Source of the DNA: Azolla caroliniana
Lineage: Eukaryota; Polypodiophyta
Direction of reading: 5' to 3'
NCBI GenBank assembly: GCA_043228905.1
Contig: JBHGNT010000044.1
Coordinates: 1-64,000, forward strand
DNA: 64,000 nucleotides
The notes under the pieces: generated by a model
The model's database searches: none
Told to the model about the DNA's origin: nothing
Seen by the model: the letters and a program-made list of their open reading frames with translations, nothing else
Position numbers and translations under genes: made by a program
Part shown: positions 39,741 through 54,309 of the stretch, piece by piece
Layout: each line of letters begins with the position of its first letter
How positions within the stretch are numbered: position 1 is the first letter of the stretch

Positions 39741-42700
39741 AATCAAGATTTTTAAACTCGGGTCAAGAGACATGACGAAATTACCAAATTTGAGGAGGGA
39801 GTTGAGAAGAGCCCTTGACTAAATTAGAATGTTCATACCTGGCTCGTGTGATATCGGATTTTTGTGTTCATACATGCGAATCGAAGCTAACAATGCTAGC
39901 TACGATATGGAATTAAAAAATCAAGATTTTGAAACTCAGGTCTAGAGACATGAAGAAATTACCAAACTTGAGGACTGAGTTGAGAAGACCTAGTAGGTAA
40001 ATTAAAATGTTCATTCCTGGCTCGTATGGTATCGGTTTTTTGTGTTCAAACATGCGAATCGAAGCTAACAACGCTAGCTATGATATAGAATTAAAAAATC
40101 AAGATTTTGAAACTCAGGTCCAGAGACATGATGAAAATAGAAAACCTTAGGACGGGGTTGAGAGGAGCCCTTGAGTAAATTAAAATGTTCTTACCTGGCT
40201 CGTGTGATATCGGATTTTTGTGGTCAAACATGCGAATCGAAGCTAACAACGTTAGCTATCATATGGAATTAAAAAATCAAGATTTTGAAACTCGGGTCAA
40301 GAGACATGAAGAAATTAGCAAACTTGAGGAGTGAGTTGAGAAGACCTACTAGGTAAATTAAAATGTTCATACCTGGCTCGTGTGATATCGGATTTTTGTG
40401 TTCAAACATGCGAATCGAAGCTAACAACGCTAGCTGTGATATGGAATTAAAAACTCAAGATTTTTAAACTCGGGTCAAGAGACATGACGAAATTACCAAA
40501 TTTGAGGAGGGAGTTGAGAAGAGCCCTGGACTAAATTAAAATGTTCATACCTGGCTCGTGTGATATCGGATTTTTGTGTTCATACATGCGAATCGAAGCT
40601 AACAATGCTAGCTACGATATGGAATTAAAAAATCAAGATTTTTAAACTCGGCTCAAGAGACATGACGAAATTACCAAATTTGAGGAGGGAGTTGAGAGGA
40701 GCCCTTGACTAATTTAAAATGTTCATACCTGGCTCGTGTGATATCGTATTTTTGTGTTCAAACATGCGAATCGAAGCTAACAACGCTAGCTATGATATGG
40801 AATTAAAAAATCAAGATTTTGAAACTCAGGTCGAGAGACATGATGAAAATAGAAAACTTGAGGAGGGAGTTGAGAGGAGCCCTTGAGTAAATTAAAATGT
40901 TCATACCTGGCTCGTGTGCTATCGGATTTTTGTGTTCAAACATGCGAATCGAAGCTAACAACGCTAGCTATCATATGGAATTAAAAAATCAAGATTTTGA
41001 AACTCAGGTCAAGAGACATGAAGAAATTAGCAAACTTGAGGACTGAGTTGAGAAGACCTAGTAGGTAAATTAAAATGTTCATACCTGGCTCGTGTGATAT
41101 AGGATTTTTGTGTTCAAACATGCGAATCGAAGCTAACAACGCTAGCTATGATATGGAATTAAAAACTCAAGATTTTTAAACTCGGGTCAAGAGACATGAC
41201 GAAATTACCAAATTTGAGGAGGGAGTTGAGAAGAGCCCTTGACTAAATTAAAATGTTCATACCTGGCTCGTGTGATATCGGATTTTTGTGTTCATACATG
41301 CGAATCGAAGCTGACAATGCTAGCTACGATATGGAATTAAAAAATCAAGATTTTGAAACTCAGGTCAAGAGACATGAAGAAATTACCAAACTTGAGGACT
41401 GAGTTGAGAAGACCTAGTAGGTAAATTAAAATGTTCATTCCTGGCTCGTATGGTATCGGTTTTTTGTGTTCAAACATGCGAATCGAAGCTAACAACTCTA
41501 GCTATGATATAGAATTAAAAAATCAAGATTTTGAAACTCAGGTCCAGAGACATGATGAAAATAGAATACCTTAGGACGGGGTTGAGAGGAGCCCTTGAGT
41601 AAATTAAAATGTTCTTACCTGGCTCGTGTGATATCGGATTTTTGTGGTCAAACATGCGAATCGAAGCTAACAACGTTAGCTATCATATGGAATTAAAAAA
41701 TCAAGATTTTGAAACTCGGGTCAAGAGACATGAAGAAATTAGCAAACTTGAGGAGTGAGTTGAGAAGACCTACTAGGTAAATTAAAATGTTCATACCTGG
41801 CTCGTGTGATATCGGATTTTTGTGTTCAAACATGCGAATCGAATCTAACAACGCTAGCTGTGATATGGAATTAAAAACTCAAGATTTTTAAACTCGGGTC
41901 AAGAGACATGACGAAATTACCAAATTTGAGGAGGGAGTTGAGAAGAGCCCTGGACTAAATTAAAATGTTCATACCTGGCTCGTGTGATATCGGATTTTTG
42001 TGTTCATACATGCGAATCGAAGCTAACAATGCTAGCTACGATATGGAATTAAAAAATCAAGATTTTTAAACTCGGGTCAAGAGACATGACGAAATTACCA
42101 AATTTGAGGAGGGAGTTGAGAGGAGCCCTTGACTAATTTAAAATGTTCATACCTGGCTCGTGTGATATCGTATTTTTGTGTTCAAACATGCGAATCGAAG
42201 CTAACAACGCTTGCTATGATATGGAATTAAAAACTCAATATTTTTAAACTCGGGTCAAGAGACATGAAGAAATTAGCAAACTTGAGGAGGGAGTTGAGAG
42301 GAGCCCTTGAGTAAATTAAAATGTTCATACGTGGCTCGTGTGATATCGGATTTTTGTGTTCAAACATGCGAATCGAAGCTAACATTGCTAGCTATGATAT
42401 GGATTTAAAAAATCACGATTTTGAAACTCAGGTCGAGAGACATGATGAAAATAGAAAACTTGAGGAGGGGGTTGAGAGGAGCCCTTGAGTAAATTAAAAT
42501 GTTCATACCTGGCTCGTGTGATATCGGATTTTTGTGTTCAAACATGCGCATCGAAACTAACAATGCTAGCTACGACATGGAATTAAAAAATCAAGATTTT
42601 GAGACTCAGGACGAGAGACATGATGAAAATAGAAAACTTGGGGAGGGAGTTGAGAGGAGCCCTTGAGTAAATTAAAATGTTCATACCTGGCTCGTGTGGT

Positions 42701-43280
42701 ATCGGATTTTTATGTTCAAACATGCGAATCGAAGCTAACAACGCTAGCTATGATATGGAATTAAAAAATCAAGATTTTGAAACTCAGGTCAAGAGACATG
42801 AAGAAATTAGCAAACTTGAGGACTGAGTTGAGAAGACCTAGTAGGTAACTTAAAATGTTCATACCTGGCTCGTGTGATATCGGATTTTTGTGTTCAAACA
42901 TGCGAATCGAAGCTAACAACGCTAGCTATGATATGGAATTAAAAACTCAAGATTTTTAAACTCGGGTCAAGAGACATGACGAAATTACCAAATTTGAGGA
43001 GGGAGTTGAGAAGAGCCATTGACTAAATTAAAATGTTCATACCTGGCTCGTGTGATATCGGATTTTTGTGTTCATACATGCGAATCGAAGCTAACAATGC
43101 TAGCTACGATATGGAATTAAAAAATCAAGATTTTGAAACTCAGGACGAGAGACATGATGAAAATAGAAAACATGGGGAGGGAGTTGAGAGGAGCCCTTGA
43201 GTAAATTAAAATGTTCATACCTGGCTCGTGTGCTATCGGATTTTTGTGTTCAAACATGCGAATCGAAGCTAACAACGCTA
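39000..43280 (+). repeat. 4.3-kb block, first copy (offset 5,161 bp)
   Basis: Shares rare variants with 44.2-48.4 kb at a constant offset: attgttctta (39294 and 44455), gtggtcaa (40220 and 45381), ctgacaatg (41311 and 46472), gaatctaac (41841 and 47002) and gtaggtaac (42841 and 48002). This is 29 monomers minus one base. It overlaps the 4,449-bp block, so the two duplications are nested. Confidence 0.85.
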
Positions 43281-44190
43281 GCTATCATATGGAATTAAAA
43301 ACTCAAGATTTTTAAACTCGGGTCAAGAGACATGACGAAATTACCAAATTTGAGGAGGGAGTTGAGAAGAGCCCTTGACTAATTTAAAATGTTCATACCT
43401 GGCTCGTGTGATATCGTATTTTTGTGTTCAAACATGCGAATCGAAGCTAACAATGCTAGCTACGATATGGAATTAAAAATCAAGATTTGGAAACTCAGGA
43501 CGAGAGACATGATGAAAATAGAAAACTTGAGGAGGGAGTTGAGAGGAGCCCTTGAGTAAATTAAAATGTTCATACCTGGCTCGTATGGTATCGGTTTTTT
43601 GTGTTCAAACATGCGAATCGAAGCTAACAACGCTAGCTATGATATAGAATTAAAAAATCAAGATTTTGAAACTCAGGTCCAGAGACATGATGAAAATAGA
43701 AAACCTTAGGACGGGGTTGAGAGGAGCCCTTGAGTAAATTAAATTGTTCTTACCTGGCTCGTGTGATATCGGATTTTTGTGGTCAAACATGCGAATCGAA
43801 GCTAACAACGTTAGCTATCATATGGAATTAAAAAATCAAGATTTTGAAACTCGGGTCAAGAGACATGAAGAAATTAGCAAACTTGAGGAGTGAGTTGAGA
43901 AGACCTACTAGGTAAATTAAAATGTTCATACCTGGCTCGTGTGATATCGGATTTTTGTGTTCAAACATGCGAATCGAAGCTTACAACGCTAGCTGTGATA
44001 TGGAATTAAAAACTCAAGATTTTTAAACTCGGGTCAAGAGACATGACGAAATTACCAAATTTGAGGAGGGAGTTGAGAAGAGCCCTGGACTAAATTAAAA
44101 TGTTCATACCTGGCTCGTGTGATATCGGATTTTTGTGTTCATACATGCGAATCGAAGCTAACAATGCTAGCTACGATATGGAATTAAAAA
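40910..44190 (+). repeat. 3.3-kb block, second copy (offset 4,449 bp)
   Basis: Counterpart of 36,460-39,740. It carries gaatacctta at 41564, ttatgttc at 42710 and the 177-bp monomer near 43,478. Private changes are ctgacaatg at 41311 and gaatctaac at 41841, and both of these were then copied onward 5,161 bp to the right. Confidence 0.85.
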
Positions 44191-44910
44191 ATCAAGATTT
44201 GGAAACTCAGGACGAGAGACATGATGAAAATAGAAAACTTGAGGAGGGAGTTGAGAGGAGCCCTTGAGTAAATTAAAATGTTCATACCTGGCTCGTATGG
44301 TATCGGTTTTTTGTGTTCAAACATGCGAATCGAAGCTAACAACGCTAGCTATGATATAGAATTAAAAAATCAAGATTTTGAAACTCAGGTCCAGAGACAT
44401 GATGAAAATAGAAAACCTTAGGACGGGGTTGAGAGGAGCCCTTGAGTAAATTAAATTGTTCTTACCTGGCTCGTGTGATATCGGATTTTTGTGGTCAAAC
44501 ATGCGAATCGAAGCTAACAACGTTAGCTATCATATGGAATTAAAAAATCAAGATTTTGAAACTCGGGTCAAGAGACATGAAGAAATTAGCAAACTTGAGG
44601 AGTGAGTTGAGAAGACCTACTAGGTAAATTAAAATGTTCATACCTGGCTCGTGTGATATCGGATTTTTGTGTTCAAACATGCGAATCGAAGCTTACAACG
44701 CTAGCTGTGATATGGAATTAAAAACTCAAGATTTTTAAACTCGGGTCAAGAGACATGACGAAATTACCAAATTTGAGGAGGGAGTTGAGAAGAGCCCTGG
44801 ACTAAATTAAAATGTTCATACCTGGCTCGTGTGATATCGGATTTTTGTGTTCATACATGCGAATCGAAGCTAACAATGCTAGCTACGATATGGAATTAAA
44901 AAATCAAGAT
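43560..44910 (+). repeat. 4-monomer tandem duplication, 712 bp
   Basis: attgttctta at 43743 recurs at 44455 and the T11-T1-T2-T3 order is repeated without interruption. The T3-like monomer at the junction carries gatttggaaactcagg, joining a T3 first half to a second half usually found on another type, which marks the crossover region. Confidence 0.82.
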
Positions 44911-47900
44911 TTTTAAACTCGGCTCAAGAGACATGACGAAATTACCAAATTTGAGGAGGGAGTTGAGAAGAGCCCTTGACTAAATTAAAATGTTCATACC
45001 TGGCTCGTGTGATATCGGATTTTTGTGTTCATACATGCGAATCGAAGCTAACAATGCTAGCTACGATATGGAATTAAAAAATCAAGATTTTGAAACTCAG
45101 GTCAAGAGACATGAAGAAATTACCAAACTTGAGGACTGAGTTGAGAAGACCTAGTAGGTAAATTAAAATGTTCATTCCTGGCTCGTATGGTATCGGTTTT
45201 TTGTGTTCAAACATGCGAATCGAAGCTAACAACGCTAGCTATGATATAGAATTAAAAAATCAAGATTTTGAAACTCAGGTCCAGAGACATGATGAAAATA
45301 GAAAACCTTAGGACGGGGTTGAGAGGAGCCCTTGAGTAAATTAAAATGTTCTTACCTGGCTCGTGTGATATCGGATTTTTGTGGTCAAACATGCGAATCG
45401 AAGCTAACAACGTTAGCTATCATATGGAATTAAAAAATCAAGATTTTGAAACTCGGGTCAAGAGACATGAAGAAATTAGCAAACTTGAGGAGTGAGTTGA
45501 GAAGACCTACTAGGTAAATTAAAATGTTCATACCTGGCTCGTGTGATATCGGATTTTTGTGTTCAAACATGCGAATCGAAGCTAACAACGCTAGCTGTGA
45601 TATGGAATTAAAAACTCAAGATTTTTAAACTCGGGTCAAGAGACATGACGAAATTACCAAATTTGAGGAGGGAGTTGAGAAGAGCCCTGGACTAAATTAA
45701 AATGTTCATACCTGGCTCGTGTGATATCGGATTTTTGTGTTCATACATGCGAATCGAAGCTAACAATGCTAGCTACGATATGGAATTAAAAAATCAAGAT
45801 TTTTAAACTCGGCTCAAGAGACATGACGAAATTACCAAATTTGAGGAGGGAGTTGAGAGGAGCCCTTGACTAATTTAAAATGTTCATACCTGGCTCGTGT
45901 GATATCGTATTTTTGTGTTCAAACATGCGAATCGAAGCTAACAACGCTAGCTATGATATGGAATTAAAAAATCAAGATTTTGAAACTCAGGTCCAGAGAC
46001 ATGATGAAAATAGAAAACTTGAGGAGGGAGTTGAGAGGAGCCCTTGAGTAAATTAAAATGTTCATACCTGGCTCGTGTGCTATCGGATTTTTGTGTTCAA
46101 ACATGCGAATCGAAGCTAACAACGCTAGCTATCATATGGAATTAAAAAATCAAGATTTTGAAACTCAGGTCAAGAGACATGAAGAAATTAGCAAACTTGA
46201 GGACTGAGTTGAGAAGACCTAGTAGGTAAATTAAAATGTTCATACCTGGCTCGTGTGATATAGGATTTTTGTGTTCAAACATGCGAATCGAAGCTAACAA
46301 CGCTAGCTATGATATGGAATTAAAAACTCAAGATTTTTAAACTCGGGTCAAGAGACATGACGAAATTACCAAATTTGAGGAGGGAGTTGAGAAGAGCCCT
46401 TGACTAAATTAAAATGTTCATACCTGGCTCGTGTGATATCGGATTTTTGTGTTCATACATGCGAATCGAAGCTGACAATGCTAGCTACGATATGGAATTA
46501 AAAAATCAAGATTTTGAAACTCAGGTCAAGAGACATGAAGAAATTACCAAACTTGAGGACTGAGTTGAGAAGACCTAGTAGGTAAATTAAAATGTTCATT
46601 CCTGGCTCGTATGGTATCGGTTTTTTGTGTTCAAACATGCGAATCGAAGCTAACAACTCTAGCTATGATATAGAATTAAAAAATCAAGATTTTGAAACTC
46701 AGGTCCAGAGACATGATGAAAATAGAATACCTTAGGACGGGGTTGAGAGGAGCCCTTGAGTAAATTAAAATGTTCTTACCTGGCTCGTGTGATATCGGAT
46801 TTTTGTGGTCAAACATGCGAATCGAAGCTAACAACGTTAGCTATCATATGGAATTAAAAAATCAAGATTTTGAAACTCGGGTCAAGAGACATGAAGAAAT
46901 TAGCAAACTTGAGGAGTGAGTTGAGAAGACCTACTAGGTAAATTAAAATGTTCATACCTGGCTCGTGTGATATCGGATTTTTGTGTTCAAACATGCGAAT
47001 CGAATCTAACAACGCTAGCTGTGATATGGAATTAAAAACTCAAGATTTTTAAACTCGGGTCAAGAGACATGACGAAATTACCAAATTTGAGGAGGGAGTT
47101 GAGAAGAGCCCTGGACTAAATTAAAATGTTCATACCTGGCTCGTGTGATATCGGATTTTTGTGTTCATACATGCGAATCGAAGCTAACAATGCTAGCTAC
47201 GATATGGAATTAAAAAATCAAGATTTTTAAACTCGGGTCAAGAGACATGACGAAATTACCAAATTTGAGGAGGGAGTTGAGAGGAGCCCTTGACTAATTT
47301 AAAATGTTCATACCTGGCTCGTGTGATATCGTATTTTTGTGTTCAAACATGCGAATCGAAGCTAACAACGCTTGCTATGATATGGAATTAAAAACTCAAT
47401 ATTTTTAAACTCGGGTCAAGAGACATGAAGAAATTAGCAAACTTGAGGAGGGAGTTGAGAGGAGCCCTTGAGTAAATTAAAATGTTCATACGTGGCTCGT
47501 GTGATATCGGATTTTTGTGTTCAAACATGCGAATCGAAGCTAACATTGCTAGCTATGATATGGATTTAAAAAATCACGATTTTGAAACTCAGGTCGAGAG
47601 ACATGATGAAAATAGAAAACTTGAGGAGGGGGTTGAGAGGAGCCCTTGAGTAAATTAAAATGTTCATACCTGGCTCGTGTGATATCGGATTTTTGTGTTC
47701 AAACATGCGCATCGAAACTAACAATGCTAGCTACGACATGGAATTAAAAAATCAAGATTTTGAGACTCAGGACGAGAGACATGATGAAAATAGAAAACTT
47801 GGGGAGGGAGTTGAGAGGAGCCCTTGAGTAAATTAAAATGTTCATACCTGGCTCGTGTGGTATCGGATTTTTATGTTCAAACATGCGAATCGAAGCTAAC

Positions 47901-48441
47901 AACGCTAGCTATGATATGGAATTAAAAAATCAAGATTTTGAAACTCAGGTCAAGAGACATGAAGAAATTAGCAAACTTGAGGACTGAGTTGAGAAGACCT
48001 AGTAGGTAACTTAAAATGTTCATACCTGGCTCGTGTGATATCGGATTTTTGTGTTCAAACATGCGAATCGAAGCTAACAACGCTAGCTATGATATGGAAT
48101 TAAAAACTCAAGATTTTTAAACTCGGGTCAAGAGACATGACGAAATTACCAAATTTGAGGAGGGAGTTGAGAAGAGCCATTGACTAAATTAAAATGTTCA
48201 TACCTGGCTCGTGTGATATCGGATTTTTGTGTTCATACATGCGAATCGAAGCTAACAATGCTAGCTACGATATGGAATTAAAAAATCAAGATTTTGAAAC
48301 TCAGGACGAGAGACATGATGAAAATAGAAAACATGGGGAGGGAGTTGAGAGGAGCCCTTGAGTAAATTAAAATGTTCATACCTGGCTCGTGTGCTATCGG
48401 ATTTTTGTGTTCAAACATGCGAATCGAAGCTAACAACGCTA
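44170..48441 (+). repeat. 4.3-kb block, second copy (offset 5,161 bp)
   Basis: Counterpart of 39,000-43,280. Small differences remain, for example aaaatg against tagaatg near 44,990, and gtcaagaga here against gtctagaga near 39,943. The right limit near 48,450 is where atgatatgg replaces atcatatgg. Confidence 0.83.
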
Positions 48442-50580
48442 GCTATGATATGGAATTAAAAACTCAAGATTTTTAAACTCGGGTCAAGAGACATGACGAA
48501 ATTACCAAATTTGAGGAGGGAGTTGAGAAGAGCCCTTGACTAAATTAAAATGTTCATACCTGGCTCGTGTGATATCGGATTTTTGTGTTCATACATGCGA
48601 ATCGAAGCTGACAATGCTAGCTACGATATGGAATTAAAAAATCAAGATTTTGAAACTCAGGTCAAGAGACATGAAGAAATTACCAAACTTGAGGACTGAG
48701 TTGAGAAGACCTAGTAGGTAAATTAAAATGTTCATTCCTGGCTCGTATGGTATCGGTTTTTTGTGTTCAAACATGCGAATCGAAGCTAACAACTCTAGCT
48801 ATGATATAGAATTAAAAAATCAAGATTTTGAAACTCAGGTCCAGAGACATGATGAAAATAGAATACCTTAGGACGGGGTTGAGAGGAGCCCTTGAGTAAA
48901 TTAAAATGTTCTTACCTGGCTCGTGTGATATCGGATTTTTGTGGTCAAACATGCGAATCGAAGCTAACAACGTTAGCTATCATATGGAATTAAAAAATCA
49001 AGATTTTGAAACTCGGGTCAAGAGACATGAAGAAATTAGCAAACTTGAGGAGTGAGTTGAGAAGACCTACTAGGTAAATTAAAATGTTCATACCTGGCTC
49101 GTGTGATATCGGATTTTTGTGTTCAAACATGCGAATCGAATCTAACAACGCTAGCTGTGATATGGAATTAAAAACTCAAGATTTTTAAACTCGGGTCAAG
49201 AGACATGACGAAATTACCAAATTTGAGGAGGGAGTTGAGAAGAGCCCTGGACTAAATTAAAATGTTCATACCTGGCTCGTGTGATATCGGATTTTTGTGT
49301 TCATACATGCGAATCGAAGCTAACAATGCTAGCTACGATATGGAATTAAAAAATCAAGATTTTTAAACTCGGGTCAAGAGACATGACGAAATTACCAAAT
49401 TTGAGGAGGGAGTTGAGAGGAGCCCTTGACTAATTTAAAATGTTCATACCTGGCTCGTGTGATATCGTATTTTTGTGTTCAAACATGCGAATCGAAGCTA
49501 ACAACGCTTGCTATGATATGGAATTAAAAACTCAATATTTTTAAACTCGGGTCAAGAGACATGAAGAAATTAGCAAACTTGAGGAGGGAGTTGAGAGGAG
49601 CCCTTGAGTAAATTAAAATGTTCATACGTGGCTCGTGTGATATCGGATTTTTGTGTTCAAACATGCGAATCGAAGCTAACATTGCTAGCTATGATATGGA
49701 TTTAAAAAATCACGATTTTGAAACTCAGGTCGAGAGACATGATGAAAATAGAAAACTTGAGGAGGGGGTTGAGAGGAGCCCTTGAGTAAATTAAAATGTT
49801 CATACCTGGCTCGTGTGATATCGGATTTTTGTGTTCAAACATGCGCATCGAAACTAACAATGCTAGCTACGACATGGAATTAAAAAATCAAGATTTTGAG
49901 ACTCAGGACGAGAGACATGATGAAAATAGAAAACTTGGGGAGGGAGTTGAGAGGAGCCCTTGAGTAAATTAAAATGTTCATACCTGGCTCGTGTGGTATC
50001 GGATTTTTATGTTCAAACATGCGAATCGAAGCTAACAACGCTAGCTATGATATGGAATTAAAAAATCAAGATTTTGAAACTCAGGTCAAGAGACATGAAG
50101 AAATTAGCAAACTTGAGGACTGAGTTGAGAAGACCTAGTAGGTAACTTAAAATGTTCATACCTGGCTCGTGTGATATCGGATTTTTGTGTTCAAACATGC
50201 GAATCGAAGCTAACAACGCTAGCTATGATATGGAATTAAAAACTCAAGATTTTTAAACTCGGGTCAAGAGACATGACGAAATTACCAAATTTGAGGAGGG
50301 AGTTGAGAAGAGCCATTGACTAAATTAAAATGTTCATACCTGGCTCGTGTGATATCGGATTTTTGTGTTCATACATGCGAATCGAAGCTAACAATGCTAG
50401 CTACGATATGGAATTAAAAAATCAAGATTTTGAAACTCAGGACGAGAGACATGATGAAAATAGAAAACATGGGGAGGGAGTTGAGAGGAGCCCTTGAGTA
50501 AATTAAAATGTTCATACCTGGCTCGTGTGCTATCGGATTTTTGTGTTCAAACATGCGAATCGAAGCTAACAACGCTAGCT
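46310..50580 (+). repeat. 12-monomer tandem duplication, 2,136 bp x 2
   Basis: ctgacaatg at 46472 and 48608, gaatctaac at 47002 and 49138, ttatgttc at 47871 and 50007, and gtaggtaac at 48002 and 50138 are all exactly 2,136 bp (12 x 178) apart. Copies one and two abut near 48,445 and I saw almost no differences between them. The unit is the 11-mer cassette with its T7-T9 part replaced by a variant group (ttatg, gtaggtaac, gccattgac, catgggg). Confidence 0.88.
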
Positions 50581-52836
50581 ATCATATGGAATTAAAAACT
50601 CAAGATTTTTAAACTCGGGTCAAGAGACATGACGAAATTACCAAATTTGAGGAGGGAGTTGAGAAGAGCCCTTGACTAATTTAAAATGTTCATACCTGGC
50701 TCGTGTGATATCGTATTTTTGTGTTCAAACATGCGAATCGAAGCTAACAATGCTAGCTACGATATGGAATTAAAAATCAAGATTTGGAAACTCAGGACGA
50801 GAGACATGATGAAAATAGAAAACTTGAGGAGGGAGTTGAGAGGAGCCCTTGAGTAAATTAAAATGTTCATACCTGGCTCGTATGGTATCGGTTTTTTGTG
50901 TTCAAACATGCGAATCGAAGCTAACAACGCTAGCTATGATATAGAATTAAAAAATCAAGATTTTGAAACTCAGGTCCAGAGACATGATGAAAATAGAAAA
51001 CCTTAGGACGGGGTTGAGAGGAGCCCTTGAGTAAATTAAATTGTTCTTACCTGGCTCGTGTGATATCGGATTTTTGTGGTCAAACATGCGAATCGAAGCT
51101 AACAACGTTAGCTATCATATGGAATTAAAAAATCAAGATTTTGAAACTCGGGTCAAGAGACATGAAGAAATTAGCAAACTTGAGGAGTGAGTTGAGAAGA
51201 CCTACTAGGTAAATTAAAATGTTCATACCTGGCTCGTGTGATATCGGATTTTTGTGTTCAAACATGCGAATCGAAGCTTACAACGCTAGCTGTGATATGG
51301 AATTAAAAACTCAAGATTTTTAAACTCGGGTCAAGAGACATGACGAAATTACCAAATTTGAGGAGGGAGTTGAGAAGAGCCCTGGACTAAATTAAAATGT
51401 TCATACCTGGCTCGTGTGATATCGGATTTTTGTGTTCATACATGCGAATCGAAGCTAACAATGCTAGCTACGATATGGAATTAAAAAATCAAGATTTTTA
51501 AACTCGGGTCAAGAGACATGACGAAATTACCAAATTTGAGGAGGGAGTTGAGAAGAGCCCTTGACTAAATTAAAATGTTCATACCTGGCTCGTGTGATAT
51601 CGGATTTTTGTGTTCAAACATGCGAATCGAAGCTAACATTGCTAGCTATGATATGGATTTAAAAAATCACGATTTTGAAACTCAGGTCGAGAGACATGAT
51701 GAAAATAGAAAACTTGAGGAGGGGGTTGAGAGGAGCCCTTGAGTAAATTAAAATGTTCATACCTGGCTCGTGTGATATCGGATTTTTGTGTTCAAACATG
51801 CGCATCGAAACTAACAATGCTAGCTACGACATGGAATTAAAAAATCAAGATTTTGAGACTCAGGACGAGAGACATGATGAAAATAGAAAACTTGGGGAGG
51901 GAGTTGAGAGGAGCCCTTGAGTAAATTAAAATGTTCATACCTGGCTCGTGTGGTATCGGATTTTTATGTTCAAACATGCGAATCGAAGCTAACAACGCTA
52001 GCTATGATATGGAATTAAAAAATCAAGATTTTGAAACTCAGGTCAAGAGACATGAAGAAATTAGCAAACTTGAGGACTGAGTTGAGAAGACCTAGTAGGT
52101 AACTTAAAATGTTCATACCTGGCTCGTGTGATATCGGATTTTTGTGTTCAAACATGCGAATCGAAGCTAACAACGCTAGCTATGATATGGAATTAAAAAC
52201 TCAAGATTTTTAAACTCGGGTCAAGAGACATGACGAAATTACCAAATTTGAGGAGGGAGTTGAGAAGAGCCATTGACTAAATTAAAATGTTCATACCTGG
52301 CTCGTGTGATATCGGATTTTTGTGTTCATACATGCGAATCGAAGCTAACAATGCTAGCTACGATATGGAATTAAAAAATCAAGATTTTGAAACTCAGGAC
52401 GAGAGACATGATGAAAATAGAAAACATGGGGAGGGAGTTGAGAGGAGCCCTTGAGTAAATTAAAATGTTCATACCTGGCTCGTGTGCTATCGGATTTTTG
52501 TGTTCAAACATGCGAATCGAAGCTAACAACGCTAGCTATCATATGGAATTAAAAACTCAAGATTTTTAAACTCGGGTCAAGAGACATGACGAAATTACCA
52601 AATTTGAGGAGGGAGTTGAGAAGAGCCCTTGACTAATTTAAAATGTTCATACCTGGCTCGTGTGATATCGTATTTTTGTGTTCAAACATGCGAATCGAAG
52701 CTAACAATGCTAGCTACGATATGGAATTAAAAATCAAGATTTGGAAACTCAGGACGAGAGACATGATGAAAATAGAAAACTTGAGGAGGGAGTTGAGAGG
52801 AGCCCTTGAGTAAATTAAAATGTTCATACCTGGCTC
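49640..52836 (+). repeat. 1.2-kb block repeated at offset 1,957 bp
   Basis: gtaggtaac at 50138 and 52095, and ttatgttc at 50007 and 51964, are 1,957 bp apart (11 monomers minus one base, caused by the 177-bp monomer near 50,777). Correspondence covers about 49,640-50,880 and 51,597-52,836. A third relative lies 2,491 bp further (54586, 54455), extending to about 55,400. Confidence 0.82.
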
Positions 52837-54309
52837 GTGTGGTATCGGATTTTTGTGTTCAAACATGCGAATCGAAGCTAACAACGCTAGCTATGATATG
52901 GAATTAAAAACTCAAGATTTTTAAACTCGGGTCAAGAGACATGACGAAATTACCAAATTTGAGGAGGGAGTTGAGAAGAGCCCTTGACTAAATTAAAATG
53001 TTCATACCTGGCTCGTGTGATATCGGATTTTTGTGTTCATACATGCGAATCGAAGCTAACAATGCTAGCTACGATATGGAATTAAAAAATCAAGATTTTG
53101 AAACTCAGGTCAAGAGACATGAAGAAATTACCAAACTTGAGGACTGAGTTGAGAAGACCTAGTAGGTAAATTAAAATGTTCATTCCTGGCTCGTATGGTA
53201 TCGGTTTTTTGTGTTCAAACATGCGAATCGAAGCTAACAACTCTAGCTATGATATAGAATTAAAAAATCAAGATTTTGAAACTCAGGTCCAGAGACATGA
53301 TGAAAATAGAATACCTTAGGACGGGGTTGAGAGGAGCCCTTGAGTAAATTAAAATGTTCTTACCTGGCTCGTGTGATATCGGATTTTTGTGGTCAAACAT
53401 GCGAATCGAAGCTAACAACGTTAGCTATCATATGGAATTAAAAAATCAAGATTTTGAAACTCGGGTCAAGAGACATGAAGAAATTAGCAAACTTGAGGAG
53501 TGAGTTGAGAAGACCTACTAGGTAAATTAAAATGTTCATACCTGGCTCGTGTGATATCGGATTTTTGTGTTCAAACATGCGAATCGAAGCTAACAACGCT
53601 AGCTGTGATATGGAATTAAAAACTCAAGATTTTTAAACTCGGGTCAAGAGACATGACGAAATTACCAAATTTGAGGAGGGAGTTGAGAAGAGCCCTGGAC
53701 TAAATTAAAATGTTCATACCTGGCTCGTGTGATATCGGATTTTTGTGTTCATACATGCGAATCGAAGCTAACAATGCTAGCTACGATATGGAATTAAAAA
53801 ATCAAGATTTTTAAACTCGGGTCAAGAGACATGACGAAATTACCAAATTTGAGGAGGGAGTTGAGAGGAGCCCTTGACTAATTTAAAATGTTCATACCTG
53901 GCTCGTGTGATATCGTATTTTTGTGTTCAAACATGCGAATCGAAGCTAACAACGCTTGCTATGATATGGAATTAAAAACTCAATATTTTTAAACTCGGGT
54001 CAAGAGACATGAAGAAATTAGCAAACTTGAGGAGGGAGTTGAGAGGAGCCCTTGAGTAAATTAAAATGTTCATACGTGGCTCGTGTGATATCGGATTTTT
54101 GTGTTCAAACATGCGAATCGAAGCTAACATTGCTAGCTATGATATGGATTTAAAAAATCACGATTTTGAAACTCAGGTCGAGAGACATGATGAAAATAGC
54201 AAACTTGAGGAGGGGGTTGAGAGGAGCCCTTGAGTAAATTAAAATGTTCATACCTGGCTCGTGTGATATCGGATTTTTGTGTTCAAACATGCGCATCGAA
54301 ACTAACAAT

